DNA of 38,087 nt from contig JADJYH010000049.1 of the NCBI GenBank assembly GCA_016719855.1, forward strand, positions 1-38,087, in the 5' to 3' direction. Below are positions 1 through 9,712 of the stretch, in pieces; positions within the stretch are counted from its first letter, which is position 1, and every line of letters begins with the position of its first letter. The position numbers and the translations under genes are program-made. Origin of the DNA: Saprospiraceae bacterium. Its GTDB lineage: Bacteria; Bacteroidota; Bacteroidia; Chitinophagales; Saprospiraceae. Under the pieces are notes generated by a model, which was not told where the DNA came from, did not search any database, and saw nothing but the letters and a program-made list of their open reading frames with translations.

Positions 1-76
1 GAAAGAGCACAAAGTAGATGATGAACCACATCATGAACTTGCCTTTTTTGCCTTCATTTTCAATATGGTCTGACAT
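1..76 (-). CDS. N-terminus of a small membrane protein (partial)
   Basis: Only the first 25 codons lie in the window; the gene runs off the left edge. The visible peptide starts MSDHIENEGKKGKF, a short charged head, and then becomes hydrophobic (MMWFIIYFVLF), which looks like the start of a membrane-spanning helix. The start at 74-76 is supported by a strong upstream promoter at 120-151. The family cannot be named from this much sequence. Confidence 0.6.
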   Translation of the reverse strand, partial: MSDHIENEGKKGKFMMWFIIYFVLF

Positions 77-119
77 GATGGTATTTTTTTGATTGATGAA
101 TTGTTTTGTTTGAACGGCG

Positions 120-151
120 CAAAAGTAAGCCTATGAAATGGGTTTTCCAAA
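120..151 (-). promoter_or_regulatory. Bacteroidota-type promoter of the partial gene at 1-76
   Basis: Read on the minus strand, a -7 element TACTTTTG (120-127) lies 20 bp downstream of a -33 TTTG (148-151). This matches the TTTG-N(17-23)-TAnnTTTG layout known for the primary sigma factor of Bacteroidota. Transcription would begin near 113, giving a leader of about 37 nt. Confidence 0.65.
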
Positions 152-181
152 AGCGATTTTCGTGCTGAAATCCAACCAAGT

Positions 182-635
182 TCACGCCGTTTTAATCCTT
201 GGGTCAAAAACGAAATCTTCCGTTCGGAGCAGCTTAATTTTTTGAAAATCAGGGTGTTGCGGATTGAGCAACAAATTCTGTTCCTGCGGCACAATGGCCG
301 AAGGCACAGATAAAACAGCGCTTTTCATGCCATTGAGCCAAGCATCACCAAGTTGTTGGCAAAACTGGTAAGCAGCGAAATCTTGCCAATCTTTTGGTAG
401 TTCTTCGAGTTTGATGGTTTCAATCAAGACTTCTTCGGGTATTTCAATCAGCATGGTCTTTAAACGAACCGATTAGGCCACGGCCTTTTTTATGAACCAC
501 GTTTTCAAGGCAAGCCAACGACCTGGCCCATGAAGTATAAATCACGAATTTGCCATTGGAATTCCAACGAGCCGCATAACCAGACCCTGCCAATGAGTCG
601 GCCCATTTTTCAAGCGTTATCCGATAAACTTCCAT
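182..635 (-). CDS. RES-domain toxin (NAD+ phosphorylase type), frameshifted
   Basis: Two adjacent minus-strand frames (635-444 and 454-182) together make one RES-domain protein of about 150 residues. The first half has the typical start (MEVYRITLEKWAD), then GSGYAARW and the tyrosine-containing YTSW segment. The second half has the typical ending (SVPSAIVPQEQNLLLNP followed by HPDF). RES toxins degrade NAD+ and are held in check by an Xre-type antitoxin, here encoded 15 bp upstream. Frames join cleanly (GLIVRLKTMLIEIP) if one base of the CC at 469-470 is removed. As written the toxin is broken. This may be a real inactivating mutation or a sequencing indel like many others in this window. Confidence 0.8.
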
Positions 636-650
636 TGAAAATTGGTTTTA

Positions 651-1133
651 TCAGGCTGTAGCACCAAATTCAATGCGGATAAGCTCCTCCATGATCATGT
701 CCATGCCAGTGGAGGTACTTAAAAGCTCCAATGGTACTTGCCAACCAAGGCCGTATTCGGGTTCCTTCAACCAACTATTGAACTCTTCCCTGTTCCCAAA
801 AATCTCGATGCCTTTTTTGTAAAGTGCCTCCAATTTAAGGATGGCTTCCCCCTCTCTCGGTGTCAAGGATTTGTTATCTTGCGCATAGCGCTGCAAGGTC
901 TTGAGGGAAAGCCCCAGAAATTCCGTGGCGAGCCATTCCCGGTTCAGACCGGTATAGTCAGCCAAGTTAAAAAAACGGAGGCTGCTCACGCCGCTTAGGC
1001 TTGTGTTTACAATATAAGATGGCTGATAAACGATGTCATTGACCATGTTTGCAGTGGCGGGTTCTTCTTCAAGTGTTTTGTAAGCCCTTGGCTTTTTGGA
1101 GACTGCTTTTTCGGTGCTTTTTTGTTTTTTCAT
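651..1133 (-). CDS. Xre/MbcA/ParS-type antitoxin of the RES toxin
   Basis: This 160-residue protein precedes the RES gene on the same strand, the usual antitoxin-toxin order. After a lysine-rich, probably flexible head of about 60 residues comes a helical region (NLADYTGLNREWLATEFLG then SLKTLQRYAQ) like the Xre helix-turn-helix of this family. The C-terminal part (AILKLEALYKKGIEIFGN, then EFNSWLKEPEYGLGWQVPLELLSTSTGMDMI) fits the toxin-binding domain formerly called DUF2384. I chose ATG at 1131-1133 over the TTG at 1155-1157 because the TTG overlaps the -7 promoter element. Such antitoxins usually repress their own operon; I found no convincing operator here. Confidence 0.85.
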   Translation of the reverse strand: MKKQKSTEKAVSKKPRAYKTLEEEPATANMVNDIVYQPSYIVNTSLSGVSSLRFFNLADYTGLNREWLATEFLGLSLKTLQRYAQDNKSLTPREGEAILKLEALYKKGIEIFGNREEFNSWLKEPEYGLGWQVPLELLSTSTGMDMIMEELIRIEFGATA

Positions 1134-1154
1134 CTTTTCAAGACTTTTGTCCCA

Positions 1155-1185
1155 CAAATTTAGTCATTTTTCTTTTTATTCAAAA
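1155..1185 (-). promoter_or_regulatory. Promoter of the Xre-RES operon
   Basis: On the minus strand TTTTG (1181-1185) is followed after 18 bp by TAAATTTG (1155-1162), a match to the Bacteroidota -33/-7 pattern. The short distance to ATG 1133 would leave a leader of about 15 nt. Confidence 0.6.
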
Positions 1186-1251
1186 TTTTCTCTAATTTTT
1201 TCTCACTAATGTCTTGTCTTGAGTTATTTAGTCCTTTCAAGGCGATTCTGC

Positions 1252-1259
1252 TACTTTTG
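1252..1259 (+). promoter_or_regulatory. Candidate -7 element for the nuclease-helicase gene
   Basis: TACTTTTG matches the TAnnTTTG consensus and lies 45 bp before the TTG start at 1304. No clear -33 TTTG is present at the right distance, so support is moderate. The Xre-RES promoter points the other way about 70 bp upstream, making a divergent pair. Confidence 0.4.
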
Positions 1260-1303
1260 CCTTCGCAACGCACCCAGCGCATTCCCATTCCTGATACCGC
1301 AAC

Positions 1304-4300
1304 TTGAACAACACCGACCACAAATCCACGGAACTGGCCCGTCTGTTTTACCGGGAGCTTGAAAAAATCCACGGCAACGCCGAATGGACTGCCTCTGCCA
1401 AGTCTGATGCCCTCGCCCGCTTGCTCGAACTGCTTTACCTCGAAGCCACCAATGCCGACAATATCCATTTCACAACCCTTTTCGCCAGAATTGCATACGC
1501 CTGCCACCGCCATCAGGTGGACAAAAAGACGCAATACTGGGTGCATTTTTTCCGTAAAGAAAATCCGCTCCGCCGTATCGGAAGCCGACGCAAAAGGCGT
1601 GTACGCCCTCGGCCTGAAGGCCGTGGCAGAGAGCATTGAAGGGCTGTTTGGCGAAGCGCCAACGGAGGAGGTAAAGGCATTTTTACCAAAAAAAATACCC
1701 TACGCCTACACCGAAGTGCAGGTCAAGGAATACCGAAAGACCGCCCGTGTCATCGCCCTCGCCGACGACGAGGCGAACGACATGCTCCTCGCCCAAGACG
1801 AAGAAAACCCTTCGCAACTCATTCATATTCAGTACAATATCGCCGAGCGAAACGAACCGTTCAGCCCCACCATCCGGGAAATCAGGAACTGTTTCGGCTT
1901 CCCGATAACCTCAGTCTGTTGGATGTTCAGATAGTCGAAGACAATTCCAAGCAGGCCGGTCCAGTTCAGCAATACCGCAGCCCCCCAATCGTAAATCGTC
2001 AATCGTAAATCCAAAATCCATTTACCGCCCCCGGGCCATCGTCGTCGAGCCCGACTACCTCCTCGACGTATCCACCGTGGCGGGCTGCTTTCAGGGAAGC
2101 AGTGCCGAGCCGGTAGTTTATTTGCTCCAAAAATTCCTGCCCGTGGCACAAACGCAGGCCATGATTCTGGGAAACATCGCCAACTTCTTCCTCGACGAAC
2201 TGATGCACAACCCAGAGGCGGTGTTCAAGGAAACCTTCCCGAAGGTGTTCAAGACCAGCCCGCTGGTGTTCTCGCTGCTGTCCGATGCCGAAATAAAAGA
2301 GATTTACGAAAAGGCGCAGCGGCACTGGCTCACCCTGCAACTGATGGTGCGTTCCGAAATGCGGAAGTTCGACATCGAGCCGAAGGAGTGCTATTTGGAG
2401 CCGAGTTTTTACGATGAAAAACACGGCTTACAGGGTCGCCTCGACGTTTTTTACAAAAAAGAAAACCGCAGTGCCATCATCGAACTCAAGAGCGGAAAGC
2501 CGTTCATGCCCAACCGCCACGGCATCGGTGCCAGCCACTTCATCCAGACCCTGCTTTATGATTTGATGGTGCGCTCCGTATTCGGCGACGAGGTGGAGCC
2601 AGCCAGCTACATCCTGTACAGTGGCCTGGAAACCAGTCAGTTACGTTACGCACCGCCCGTGAAGGCGGAGCAAAATGAGGCGCTCCAAGTGCGCAACCTC
2701 CTCGTGTCCATTGACCGCAGGCTAGCCGCCGTGCAAGGCGATTCGGTGGCGCAAGTGCCGTTGCTGGAGCGTACGACCACCGCCCGTTTTCCACACATAA
2801 AAGGCTATCTCGCCCAATCTATCGGCCTGTTTGAAAAAACCTACCACGCCCTCGACGAGCTGGAGCGGCGCTACTTCAACGCCTTCACCGGGCTAATCGC
2901 ACGGGAGCACCAACTGGCCAAAACCGGCGTGCAAGGCATGGACAAAGCCAACGGCCTCGCCGCCCTCTGGCTCGACACGGTGGCGGAAAAAGAGGCGGGT
3001 TTTGACATCATCAAGTCGTTGATTATCAAAGAAAACCGAGCTTTTGAGGATGAGCCGATTTTGGTTTTTGAAAAAACGCCCGACACCAGTCCGCTGGCAA
3101 ACTTTCGGGTGGGTGACATTGCCGTGCTTTACCCGGTGGACAATAGACAGGAGACATTAGACAGTAGAAAGGAGACGGGGGACGCCCAGGCTCCGTCTAA
3201 TGTCTATGGTCTAACATCTAAAGTCTTAAAAACGCAAATTTTCAAAGTAACCATCCTCTCCATCACCAACGAGGAAGTGACCGTTCGGCTGCGCTACAAG
3301 CAGTTCAACATGCTGATTTTCAACGAGTTCGAAAGCTGGAACCTCGAACACGACCAGATGGACATGGGCTTCACGAGCATGTACCAAGGGCTTTTCCGCT
3401 GGGCCAGTGCCGACAAGCGGAAGCGGGATTTGTTGCTGGCCACCGAGCCGCCCGGGCAATTTGTCCGCAAAAAATGGACTTGGGTGACATTGGGCAACTG
3501 ACCGAAGAGCAGCAGCGCATCCTCCAAAAAATGCTTTTCGCCCCTGACTACTTCCTGCTCTGGGGGCCGCCCGGCACGGGCAAAACGAGCCAGATGCTCC
3601 GGCATTTTGCCAAATGGATTTTTGAAAATACCGACGAAAACCTGCTGCTGCTGGCCTACACCAACCGGGCCGTGGACGAAATTTGCGAAGCGCTCGAAAG
3701 CATCGGCCCGGCGGTGAAGGACGCCTACCTGCGCATCGGCAGCCGCTACTCGACGAGCGAACAGTTTGAAAATCAATTGCTTACGAGCAAAATAGCGGGC
3801 GTGACTACCCGAAAGGGACTGCTGGAAGTCGTGGGGCGGCATCGCATTTTCGTGAGCACGCTGGCCTCGCTGTCCAACAACCAGGAACTGCTGAAGCTGA
3901 AAAAATTCCGGCGGGTGGCCATTGACGAGGCGTCACAAATACTGGAGCCGGTGCTGGCGGGGCTGCTGCCGCAGTTCGAGCAGTTCGTGCTCATCGGTGA
4001 CCACAAGCAACTGCCCGCCGTGGTGGTGCAGCCGCCCGAAGCCTCCGCTGTGACGGACGAAAAGCTGCTCGGTATCGGCCTGCAAAACTTGCGTAACTCG
4101 CTGTTCGAGCGGCTTTTCCGACGCTGCACCGAGCAGGGCTGGCACTGGGCTTACGACCTCCTCAGCCACCAAGGTCGCATGCACGAGGACATCATGCGCT
4201 TCCCCGGCGAGCATTTTTACGAAGGGAAACTGCGCATTTTGCCTGCGGACACACCTGTTTCACAAAAACAGACTGCTCCACTGGCTGCGCAATTGGCCGA

Positions 4301-4796
4301 CTCTCCCCACGATTGGCAGCGGATGGTGCAGCGGCAGCGCTTCGTTTTCCTCAACACGCCCATTGACCGCCAGAGCCCCAGCCGTAAGACCAACCGCCAC
4401 GAAGCCGAGTTGCTGGCGCAATTGGTCAAATTCTTTCAGTCACCTCAATTCTCAATTCTCAATTCTCAATTCTCAATTGGAATCATCACCCCCTACCGTG
4501 CGCAAATCGCTCAAATCCAAGAAGTTATGCAGCGGGAAGGCATTGATTGCGCAAGCATCACCATTGACACCGTGGAGCGTTACCAAGGTGGGGCGAGGGA
4601 CATCATCCTGATTTCGCTCTGCACCAACGCCGCTTCGCAAATGGAAACGCTCATCTCGCTCTCCGAGGAGGGCGTGGACCGCAAGCTGAACGTGGCGCTA
4701 ACGAGGGCACGGGAACAGGTGGTGGTAGTGGGCAATGAGGAATTGCTGATGCGGAACGAGATATATCGGCGGTTGATTGAGTGGGCAAGGGGGTAG
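1304..4796 (+). CDS. Dna2-like nuclease-helicase (PD-(D/E)XK + SF1 helicase), frameshifted
   Basis: One large protein of about 1160 residues is spread over several frames. The N-terminal 230 residues are helical and unrecognised. A RecB-type nuclease follows: GRLDVFY, then AIIELKSGK, then HFIQTLLY (the QxxxY motif), near 2430-2560. The C-terminal helicase has Walker A WGPPGTGKT (about 3565), DEAS, GDHKQLPAVV, HQGRMHEDI, DTVERYQGGARD and LNVALTRAREQ, the SF1 Dna2/Upf1 motif set. Together they suggest a DNA-processing enzyme. Breaks at 1560-1563 (A run), near 1876-1889, 1981-1986 (C6) and 3469-3474 (A6) are each repaired by one base. Three heptamer repeat arrays (1986-2020, 3139-3229, 4445-4479) lie within the reading frame. 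The start is a TTG. The gene is divergent from the Xre-RES pair, and a defence role is inference only. Confidence 0.85.
1986..2020 (+). repeat. Heptamer array inside the nuclease-helicase
   Basis: Five consecutive heptamers: CAATCGT, AAATCGT, CAATCGT, AAATCCA, AAATCCA. The same unit recurs near 9794 and 13014. It lies directly after a C6 run where the reading frame breaks. Confidence 0.8.
3139..3229 (+). repeat. Inverted heptamer arrays inside the nuclease-helicase
   Basis: Seven heptamers of pattern GACAnnn/GACGnnn (3139-3187) are followed, after a 7-nt spacer, by five heptamers of the inverse pattern GTCTAAn (3195-3229). The 91-nt block is open in the protein frame and encodes a linker between the nuclease and helicase domains. 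As RNA it could fold into an imperfect hairpin. Confidence 0.8.
4445..4479 (+). repeat. Heptamer array inside the helicase domain
   Basis: Four exact TCAATTC heptamers and a fifth ending TCAATTG. It is in frame and encodes a short FSILNSQFSI insertion just before the conserved IITPYRAQ helicase motif. Confidence 0.85.
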
Positions 4797-4995
4797 GGAT
4801 GAGAAGCAAACTACCAAGATAGTTTGGGATGGTGCGATTTGATAAACGTTTATCTAAACGTTTTTGCAGGTTTCGACGGAGTATTTTATCACCAGTAAAC
4901 GCCCCTGTCGTCCCTTTTTTCTGAATCTGAACATATCTCAAAACTGAGAGCGGGAGTCTCAGGCGCTCAGTATCCCAATTTTGCCTTTCTCCTTA

Positions 4996-6399
4996 TCAAA
5001 TATGCAACGCCCTATCTCCCGTAGCCGCCAGCGCCGCTTCTTTTATTGCCTCGGCGTAGGTCGGGTGTGCGTGGCTCATGCGGGCGCAGTCCTCTGCTGA
5101 GGCCCGGAACTCCATCAGCGTCACGGCGTCCGCAATCAGGTCAGCGGCTCGTGCGCCGACGATGTGCATACCGAGTATTTCGTCGGTGTCCTTGTGGGCG
5201 AGGATTTTCACCATACCCTCGGTGTCGGTGCTGGCACGGGCACGGCCAAGGGCCTTCATTGGGAACTTTCCAGTTTTATAAGGTACGCCAGCAGCTTTAA
5301 GTTGCTCCTCTGTTTGGCCAACACTGGCCACCTCCGGCCAGGTATAAACCACACCGGGGATGAGGTTGTAGTCAACATGTGGCTGTTGCCCTGCAATGGT
5401 CTCTGCCACGAAGACGCCCTCCTCCTCGGCCTTGTGGGCGAGCATGGCACCCTGTACCACGTCGCCGATGGCGTAGATGCCCGGCACGTTGGTTTGCAGG
5501 TGGTGGTCAACGGCGATGCGGCCTTTTTCGTCTTTCAGAACGCCAGCGTTTTCGAGGCCGAGGTTGTCGGTGTAGGGTCTGCGGCCAATGGCCACGAGGC
5601 AGTAGTCTGCTTCGAGGTTGAATGTTGAGTCGCTGTCCCGTTTTTGCACCTCCACGGTCACGCCTTTTTTGGTGGCCTTCACGGTGTTCACCTTGTGCTT
5701 CAGGTGGAATTTGAAGCCGATGGATTTCAGCGCCCGCTGGAGTTCCTTGCTGCAATCGCTGTCCATCGTGGGAATGATGCGGTCCATGTATTCGACCACT
5801 TCCACTTCGGTGCCGAGGCGGGCATACACCGACCCCAGTTCCAGCCCGATGACGCCGCCGCCGATGATGACCATGCGCTTTGGCACGGCGTCAATGTTCA
5901 GGGCTTCGGTGCTGGTGATGACCCGTTTTTTATCATAGTTGAATGCCTCCGGCACAATGGGCTTGGAGCCAGTGGCGATGATGGCCTTGTCCGTTTCGAT
6001 TTCTTCTTTCGTTCCATCGGCCTTTGCGATGCTGATTTTATTGGCCGTCACGAAGGAGCCATGCCCTTTATAGACCTCAATCTTGTTCTTCTTCATCAAA
6101 AAATCAATGCCCTTAGTGGTGGCCTCCACGACCTCGTTTTTGCGCTTCACCATCTGCGGCATGTTGACCTTGAGGCCGCTCACGCCGATGCCGTGAAGTT
6201 CAAACTTGTGCTTGGCATTGTGGTAATGCTCGCTGCTGTCGAGCAGTGCCTTGGAGGGGATGCAGCCCACATTGAGGCAGGTGCCGCCGAGCACGCCGTA
6301 GCGCTCGATGATGGCAGTCTTGAGGCCCAACTGGGCACAACGTATGGCGGCCACATAGCCGCCCGGGCCGGAGCCGATAATGGCAACGTCGTATTTCAT
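4996..6399 (-). CDS. lpdA: Dihydrolipoyl dehydrogenase (E3)
   Basis: This 467-residue flavoprotein reoxidises the dihydrolipoyl arm of 2-oxo acid dehydrogenase and glycine cleavage complexes, passing electrons through FAD to NAD+. The N-terminal FAD-binding motif is IIGSGPGGYVAAIRCAQ. The redox-active disulphide is in GGTCLNVGCIPSK. A second Rossmann motif (VIIGGGVIGLELGSVYARLG) binds NAD+, and GIYAIGDV is the second FAD motif. The C-terminal interface domain carries the catalytic His/Glu in HAHPTYAEAIKEA. Length is normal for the family and the frame is intact. No 2-oxo acid dehydrogenase genes are nearby. The 199 bp between this stop and the convergent helicase stop hold small inverted repeats but no clear terminator. 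Confidence 0.97.
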   Translation of the reverse strand: MKYDVAIIGSGPGGYVAAIRCAQLGLKTAIIERYGVLGGTCLNVGCIPSKALLDSSEHYHNAKHKFELHGIGVSGLKVNMPQMVKRKNEVVEATTKGIDFLMKKNKIEVYKGHGSFVTANKISIAKADGTKEEIETDKAIIATGSKPIVPEAFNYDKKRVITSTEALNIDAVPKRMVIIGGGVIGLELGSVYARLGTEVEVVEYMDRIIPTMDSDCSKELQRALKSIGFKFHLKHKVNTVKATKKGVTVEVQKRDSDSTFNLEADYCLVAIGRRPYTDNLGLENAGVLKDEKGRIAVDHHLQTNVPGIYAIGDVVQGAMLAHKAEEEGVFVAETIAGQQPHVDYNLIPGVVYTWPEVASVGQTEEQLKAAGVPYKTGKFPMKALGRARASTDTEGMVKILAHKDTDEILGMHIVGARAADLIADAVTLMEFRASAEDCARMSHAHPTYAEAIKEAALAATGDRALHI

Positions 6400-6413
6400 G
6401 TTGATAGTTTTGG

Positions 6414-6469
6414 GTTATGAGTTATGAGTTATGAGTTGGGCCAACCACTCATAATTCATAACTCATAAC
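6414..6469. repeat. Inverted heptamer hairpin between lpdA and the PSP1 gene
   Basis: Three exact GTTATGA heptamers (6414-6434) plus GTTGGGC, then the inverse TCATAAT, TCATAAC, TCATAAC (6449-6469). The arms can pair into a hairpin. One inverse unit supplies the likely stop codon of the PSP1 gene. Confidence 0.85.
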
Positions 6470-7967
6470 TATTATTCGCCACTCGGCGGGTTGCTCGGCG
6501 CCACGGCCTCCACCGCCTCTTCCACCACGGCGGTTTTTGCCGCCACGGCCACCTCGGTTGCGGCCACCGCCGCCACCTTCCGGACGATTGCCACCACCAG
6601 TTTGGGCGGGTGGCTCTTGGCCTGGCGGCGGTGGCTGCCTTGGTTCTTGAGACCTAGCGGGTGGCGGATTGCCCCCACTGGGTCGGCGGTCGCCACGGTC
6701 ACGATCCCTATCTCGGTTGCGGTCACGATCGCCGCCCTCCTTGCGTTCAGTGGGCTGGCCTTCTCCACCACTCGCCTTGTTTTCGGGGCGGGCATCACGG
6801 GGCCTACCTTCTCCGCCACGGTCACCGGGGCGTTTCTTTTTCTTGCTTTTTTGCGGCGCTCTTCCATTGGTAGCTCCACGACGCCGGTCAAATCACCAGT
6901 GCTGTACTCTGGCTCGTCCTCAACATTGGAGGTGTCGGCGACGATGACAAGGTTGGCAAGGTCATCGGGGAACTCGCCCTGCTTGATTTTATCCCGAACC
7001 AAGCGTACTTGGGCAAGGTCGAGGGCAAAGAGGCGGCCACGCCCGTGGTCCTTCTCGTAGGCGTAGTACATGAGGCCCTTGAAAATATCGGTCTTCACCA
7101 ATACGGCCATTCCCTCCTTCGTCTTGAGCTTGTCGGCGTCGTCGGGGAAATTGGAAAGTGCCTCCATATACGTGTCCAGCTCGTAGTTGAGGCAGCATTT
7201 TAGGCGTCCACATTGTCCGGAAAGCTTGGCTTGGTTGATGGCAAGGTTCTGGTAGCGGGCGGCTGCCGTGCCTACCGTGCGGTAGGAAGTGAGCCAAGTG
7301 GAGCAGCAAAGCTCCCGACCGCAGGGGCCGATACCACCCACCCGGGAGGCTTCCTGGCGGGCACCAATCTGGCGCATCTCGATTTTCATTTTAAAATCCT
7401 TGGCAAACTGCCGGATAAGCTCCCGAAAGTCCACCCGGCCATCGGCGGTGTAGTAGAACGTAGCTTTTTGCCGTCGCCTTGGTATTCCACGTCGCCGATT
7501 TTCATATTGAGGTTCAGGCTGCGGGCGATGGCACGGGCACGTATCATGGTTTCCTTCTCCGAATTGCGCACCTCGTCGAGCTTTTCGAGGTCCCGCTCGT
7601 TCGCCTTGCGGATGACCTTGGGAAAATACCCGTCCTGTGATACCCGTTTTTTGCGCATCTGGAGGCGCACCAGTTCACCGGATAGCGAGATGCGGCCAAC
7701 ATCGCAGCCAGCCTGGGTGTCCACCACCACCATGTCGCCCGTGCTGGCACGGGTATAGGGCTGGTTGAAGTAAAACGCTTTTCGTGAGCCGTTCTTGAAG
7801 CTCACTTCCACCACCTGGAACGGGTCAACATCCTCGATTTCCATCGTGGTGAGCCAGTCGAAGGTATTGAGGCGGTTGCAACTGCCGGAGGCGCAACTGC
7901 CCTTGCTCTGGCAACCCGAAGGTGCCCCGTTATCTTTAGAACCTACTGTACATCCTGCACATGCCAT
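6449..7967 (-). CDS. PSP1-domain protein, RicT (YaaT) homologue, with Gly/Arg-rich tail
   Basis: The first frame (7967-7386) starts with a Cys-rich head (MACAGCTVG) and contains the PSP1 core. The second frame continues VDFRELIRQFAKDFKMKIEM and has the four conserved cysteines in GPCGRELCCSTW and GQCGRLKCCLNYE. In Bacillus RicT, cysteines like these help bind an Fe-S cluster in a complex that affects RNA processing. Adding one base to the run at 7465-7469 gives KKATFYYTADGRVDFREL and joins the frames. Adding one base at 6847-6852 replaces an implausible Ala/Val-rich tail with a Gly/Arg/Asp-rich one (DRDRNRDRDRDRGDRR, then GGGRNRGGRGGKNRRGGRGG) ending at 6449, a likely RNA-binding tail. Uncorrected, the last frame stops at 6472. 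It is followed upstream by the delta-prime gene, a common Bacteroidota neighbour. Confidence 0.88.
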
Positions 7968-7974
7968 GTTTTTA

Positions 7975-8063
7975 GGATATTGGGATATTGAGATATTGAG
8001 ATATTGGGATATTGGAGCGGTTCACGGCCCTCAATATCCCAATATCTCAATATCTCAATATCT
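7975..8063. repeat. Inverted octamer hairpin between the PSP1 gene and holB
   Basis: Five octamers GGATATTG/AGATATTG (7975-8014) are followed after 17 nt by four inverse octamers CAATATCC/CAATATCT (8032-8063). The arms are almost perfectly complementary over about 32 bp. The holB stop codon lies in the inverse array. Confidence 0.9.
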
Positions 8064-9151
8064 TGTTCAATTGAATGGACGCATCCAAAAAAAGCAGCTT
8101 CTGGTTGGCGTTCCGTTCGATGTGGAACGAGCAATCGTTGAAGAGCTTCGCAATGCGCTCGATTTGCCCAAACCCGATGATTTTGCTCAGGTTTTGGGCG
8201 GTTTTGAGTTCTTCCGGCAGCAGTCGTACCTGCTGGTCTCCGGTGGTTTTCAGGAGCATGTACTCCCGCATGAAATGCAGGGCGTACTGCAAAAAACTGC
8301 TTTTGGTTTTCACGTCCCAGTTCAGCGAATGTTTCAGTCCAGGTGGCCATTTCCACGCCGTTGCCCTGGTAGCACTTGCGCAGCCAGTCGAGGAACAGGT
8401 TTGAATTGTCCTTTAGCGGCTGTGCCGCAATGTTCAGTGCCTCGTTGAAATTGCCTGCGGCCAAATGGGCAATGGAGCGTGCTTTTGCCGAAGGCAACCC
8501 TTTCAGGGTGACAAGGCCTGCTTCCACTTCCTCGTCGCTCAGGCGGTTGACCTTCACGAGTTGGCAGCGGGAGAGGATGGTGTTCAGAATCAGCTCTTGG
8601 TTCTCTGCCACGAGGAGGATGAGCGTGTCGTCGGGCGGCTCCTCAATGAGCTTCAGCAGGCGGTTGCCCTCCTTGCCGAGGTACTCCGGCAGCCACATCA
8701 CCAGTATTTTGTAACTGCCCTCGAAGGCTTTCAGGCTCAATTTTTTGATGATGCTGACGCACTCCTCCTTGTTGATGTTGCCCTGCTTGTTCTCCGCCCC
8801 GATGCTTTGCAGCCACTGGTTCACGTCCAAGTATGGGTTTTCCGCAAGGGCCTTGCGCCAGTCGGCAATGTGGTTGTCACTGATGACGTTGGCACCGACG
8901 GTCGGGAAGGAGAAGTGCAGGTCAGGGTGGACGAGCTTTTCTACCTTGCTACATTGATTGCACTGCCCACAGGCGTCGCCGTCCTGTTTGTTTTGACAAA
9001 GAACGTACTGCGCAAAGGCCAGTGCCAGCGCCAAGTCACCACTGCCCGGTGCGCCCAACAGCAAGAGTGCGTGCGGGATGCGCTCGCTGTCCGCCATGCG
9101 CCGCAATTGGGCTTTGGCGGCGGGTTGGCCGATGACAGTGTTGAAACGCAA
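8047..9151 (-). CDS. holB: DNA polymerase III delta-prime subunit
   Basis: This clamp-loader subunit has the expected AAA+ fold: NTVIGQPAAKAQLRRM, then GAPGSGDLALALA, a P-loop without its lysine as usual for non-ATPase delta-prime, then a zinc knuckle (CQNKQDGDACGQCNQC) and ILSRCQLVKV. Acting with DnaX (also in this window, at 22.6-24.4 kb), it loads the beta clamp. The frame breaks at the A6 run 8291-8296; removing one base gives FAELGRENQKQFLQYALHFMRE and leads into the second frame, which ends at 8047 inside the octamer repeat. I prefer the TTG at 9149-9151 (reading LRFNTVIGQ) over the farther TTG at 9202, because homologues begin just before the VIGQ motif; this start is uncertain. Length after repair is about 367 residues, normal for Bacteroidota. 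Confidence 0.88.
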
Positions 9152-9241
9152 GACTTTAAAATAAGTAAGATTCTTTTTGGGTTGGTCGGCGGAGCCAACC
9201 AAATTTTCAAGTTTCGGCGGGGAGCCGAAACCACATTTACT

Positions 9242-9712
9242 TTACTGTGGGTTTAGCCATTCCAAAATCATAGCATCCAAGGGGCTGGCGGAAGGTGGGA
9301 AGCAATGGACGAGGCAGCCCTGTTCGTCAAGGGCATATTTTTGAAAATTCCAGGTTACTTGGCTATCAAGGACGCCATTCTGCGATTTTTGCGTCAGCCA
9401 ATGGTAAACTGGGTGGGTGGTCACGTCAATTTTCGCTGAAAGCGGAAAAGTAGCGCCGTACCGCCGGGTGCAAAATGCTTGAATTTCGTGGTTTGACCCC
9501 GGCTCCTGCCCGCCGAAATTATTGGCAGGAAAACCCACTATCGTTAATTTATCTCCAAACTCCTCGTACAATTCTTGTAGTTGCTGGTATTGTGGCGTGA
9601 GGCCACATTCCGAAGCAACGTTCACGACCAGAATTTTTTTGCCCGCAAAGGCAGCAAAATCTATCGTTCCCCCCTCAATTCCTTCTACCTTGAATGTATG
9701 AATCGTGTTCAC
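9242..9712 (-). CDS. Glutathione peroxidase family thiol peroxidase
   Basis: At 156 residues this is a bacterial, probably cytoplasmic, Cys-type glutathione peroxidase-like protein that reduces hydroperoxides, in most bacteria with thioredoxin as donor. The catalytic tetrad is visible: Cys36 in NVASECGLTPQY, Gln69 in FPANNFGGQEPG, and Trp121-Asn122 in VTWNFQKY. No signal peptide is seen. It lies alone between holB and the LytTR regulator, with its own -7 element (TACCTTTG, 9746-9753). The leader also holds a small perfect hairpin (ACTGAT-AAAA-ATCAGT, 9724-9739) of unknown role. Confidence 0.95.
   Translation of the reverse strand: MNTIHTFKVEGIEGGTIDFAAFAGKKILVVNVASECGLTPQYQQLQELYEEFGDKLTIVGFPANNFGGQEPGSNHEIQAFCTRRYGATFPLSAKIDVTTHPVYHWLTQKSQNGVLDSQVTWNFQKYALDEQGCLVHCFPPSASPLDAMILEWLNPQ

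Noticed and set aside
1158..1303. Repeated TTTAGTC (1159-1165 and 1227-1233) as an antitoxin operator
   Set aside because: Two 7-bp direct repeats 68 bp apart in AT-rich DNA are weak evidence and no dyad symmetry is present.
3469..3474. Programmed -1 frameshift at AAAAAA joining nuclease and helicase frames
   Set aside because: Mechanistically possible, but the same gene has three other breaks and many genes here show single-base homopolymer errors, so an indel is simpler.
4797..4995. Several short inverted repeats (for example AAACTA/TAGTTT) as terminators between the convergent helicase and lpdA genes
   Set aside because: Stems are 6 bp or shorter with no good U tract; I could not support a specific terminator.
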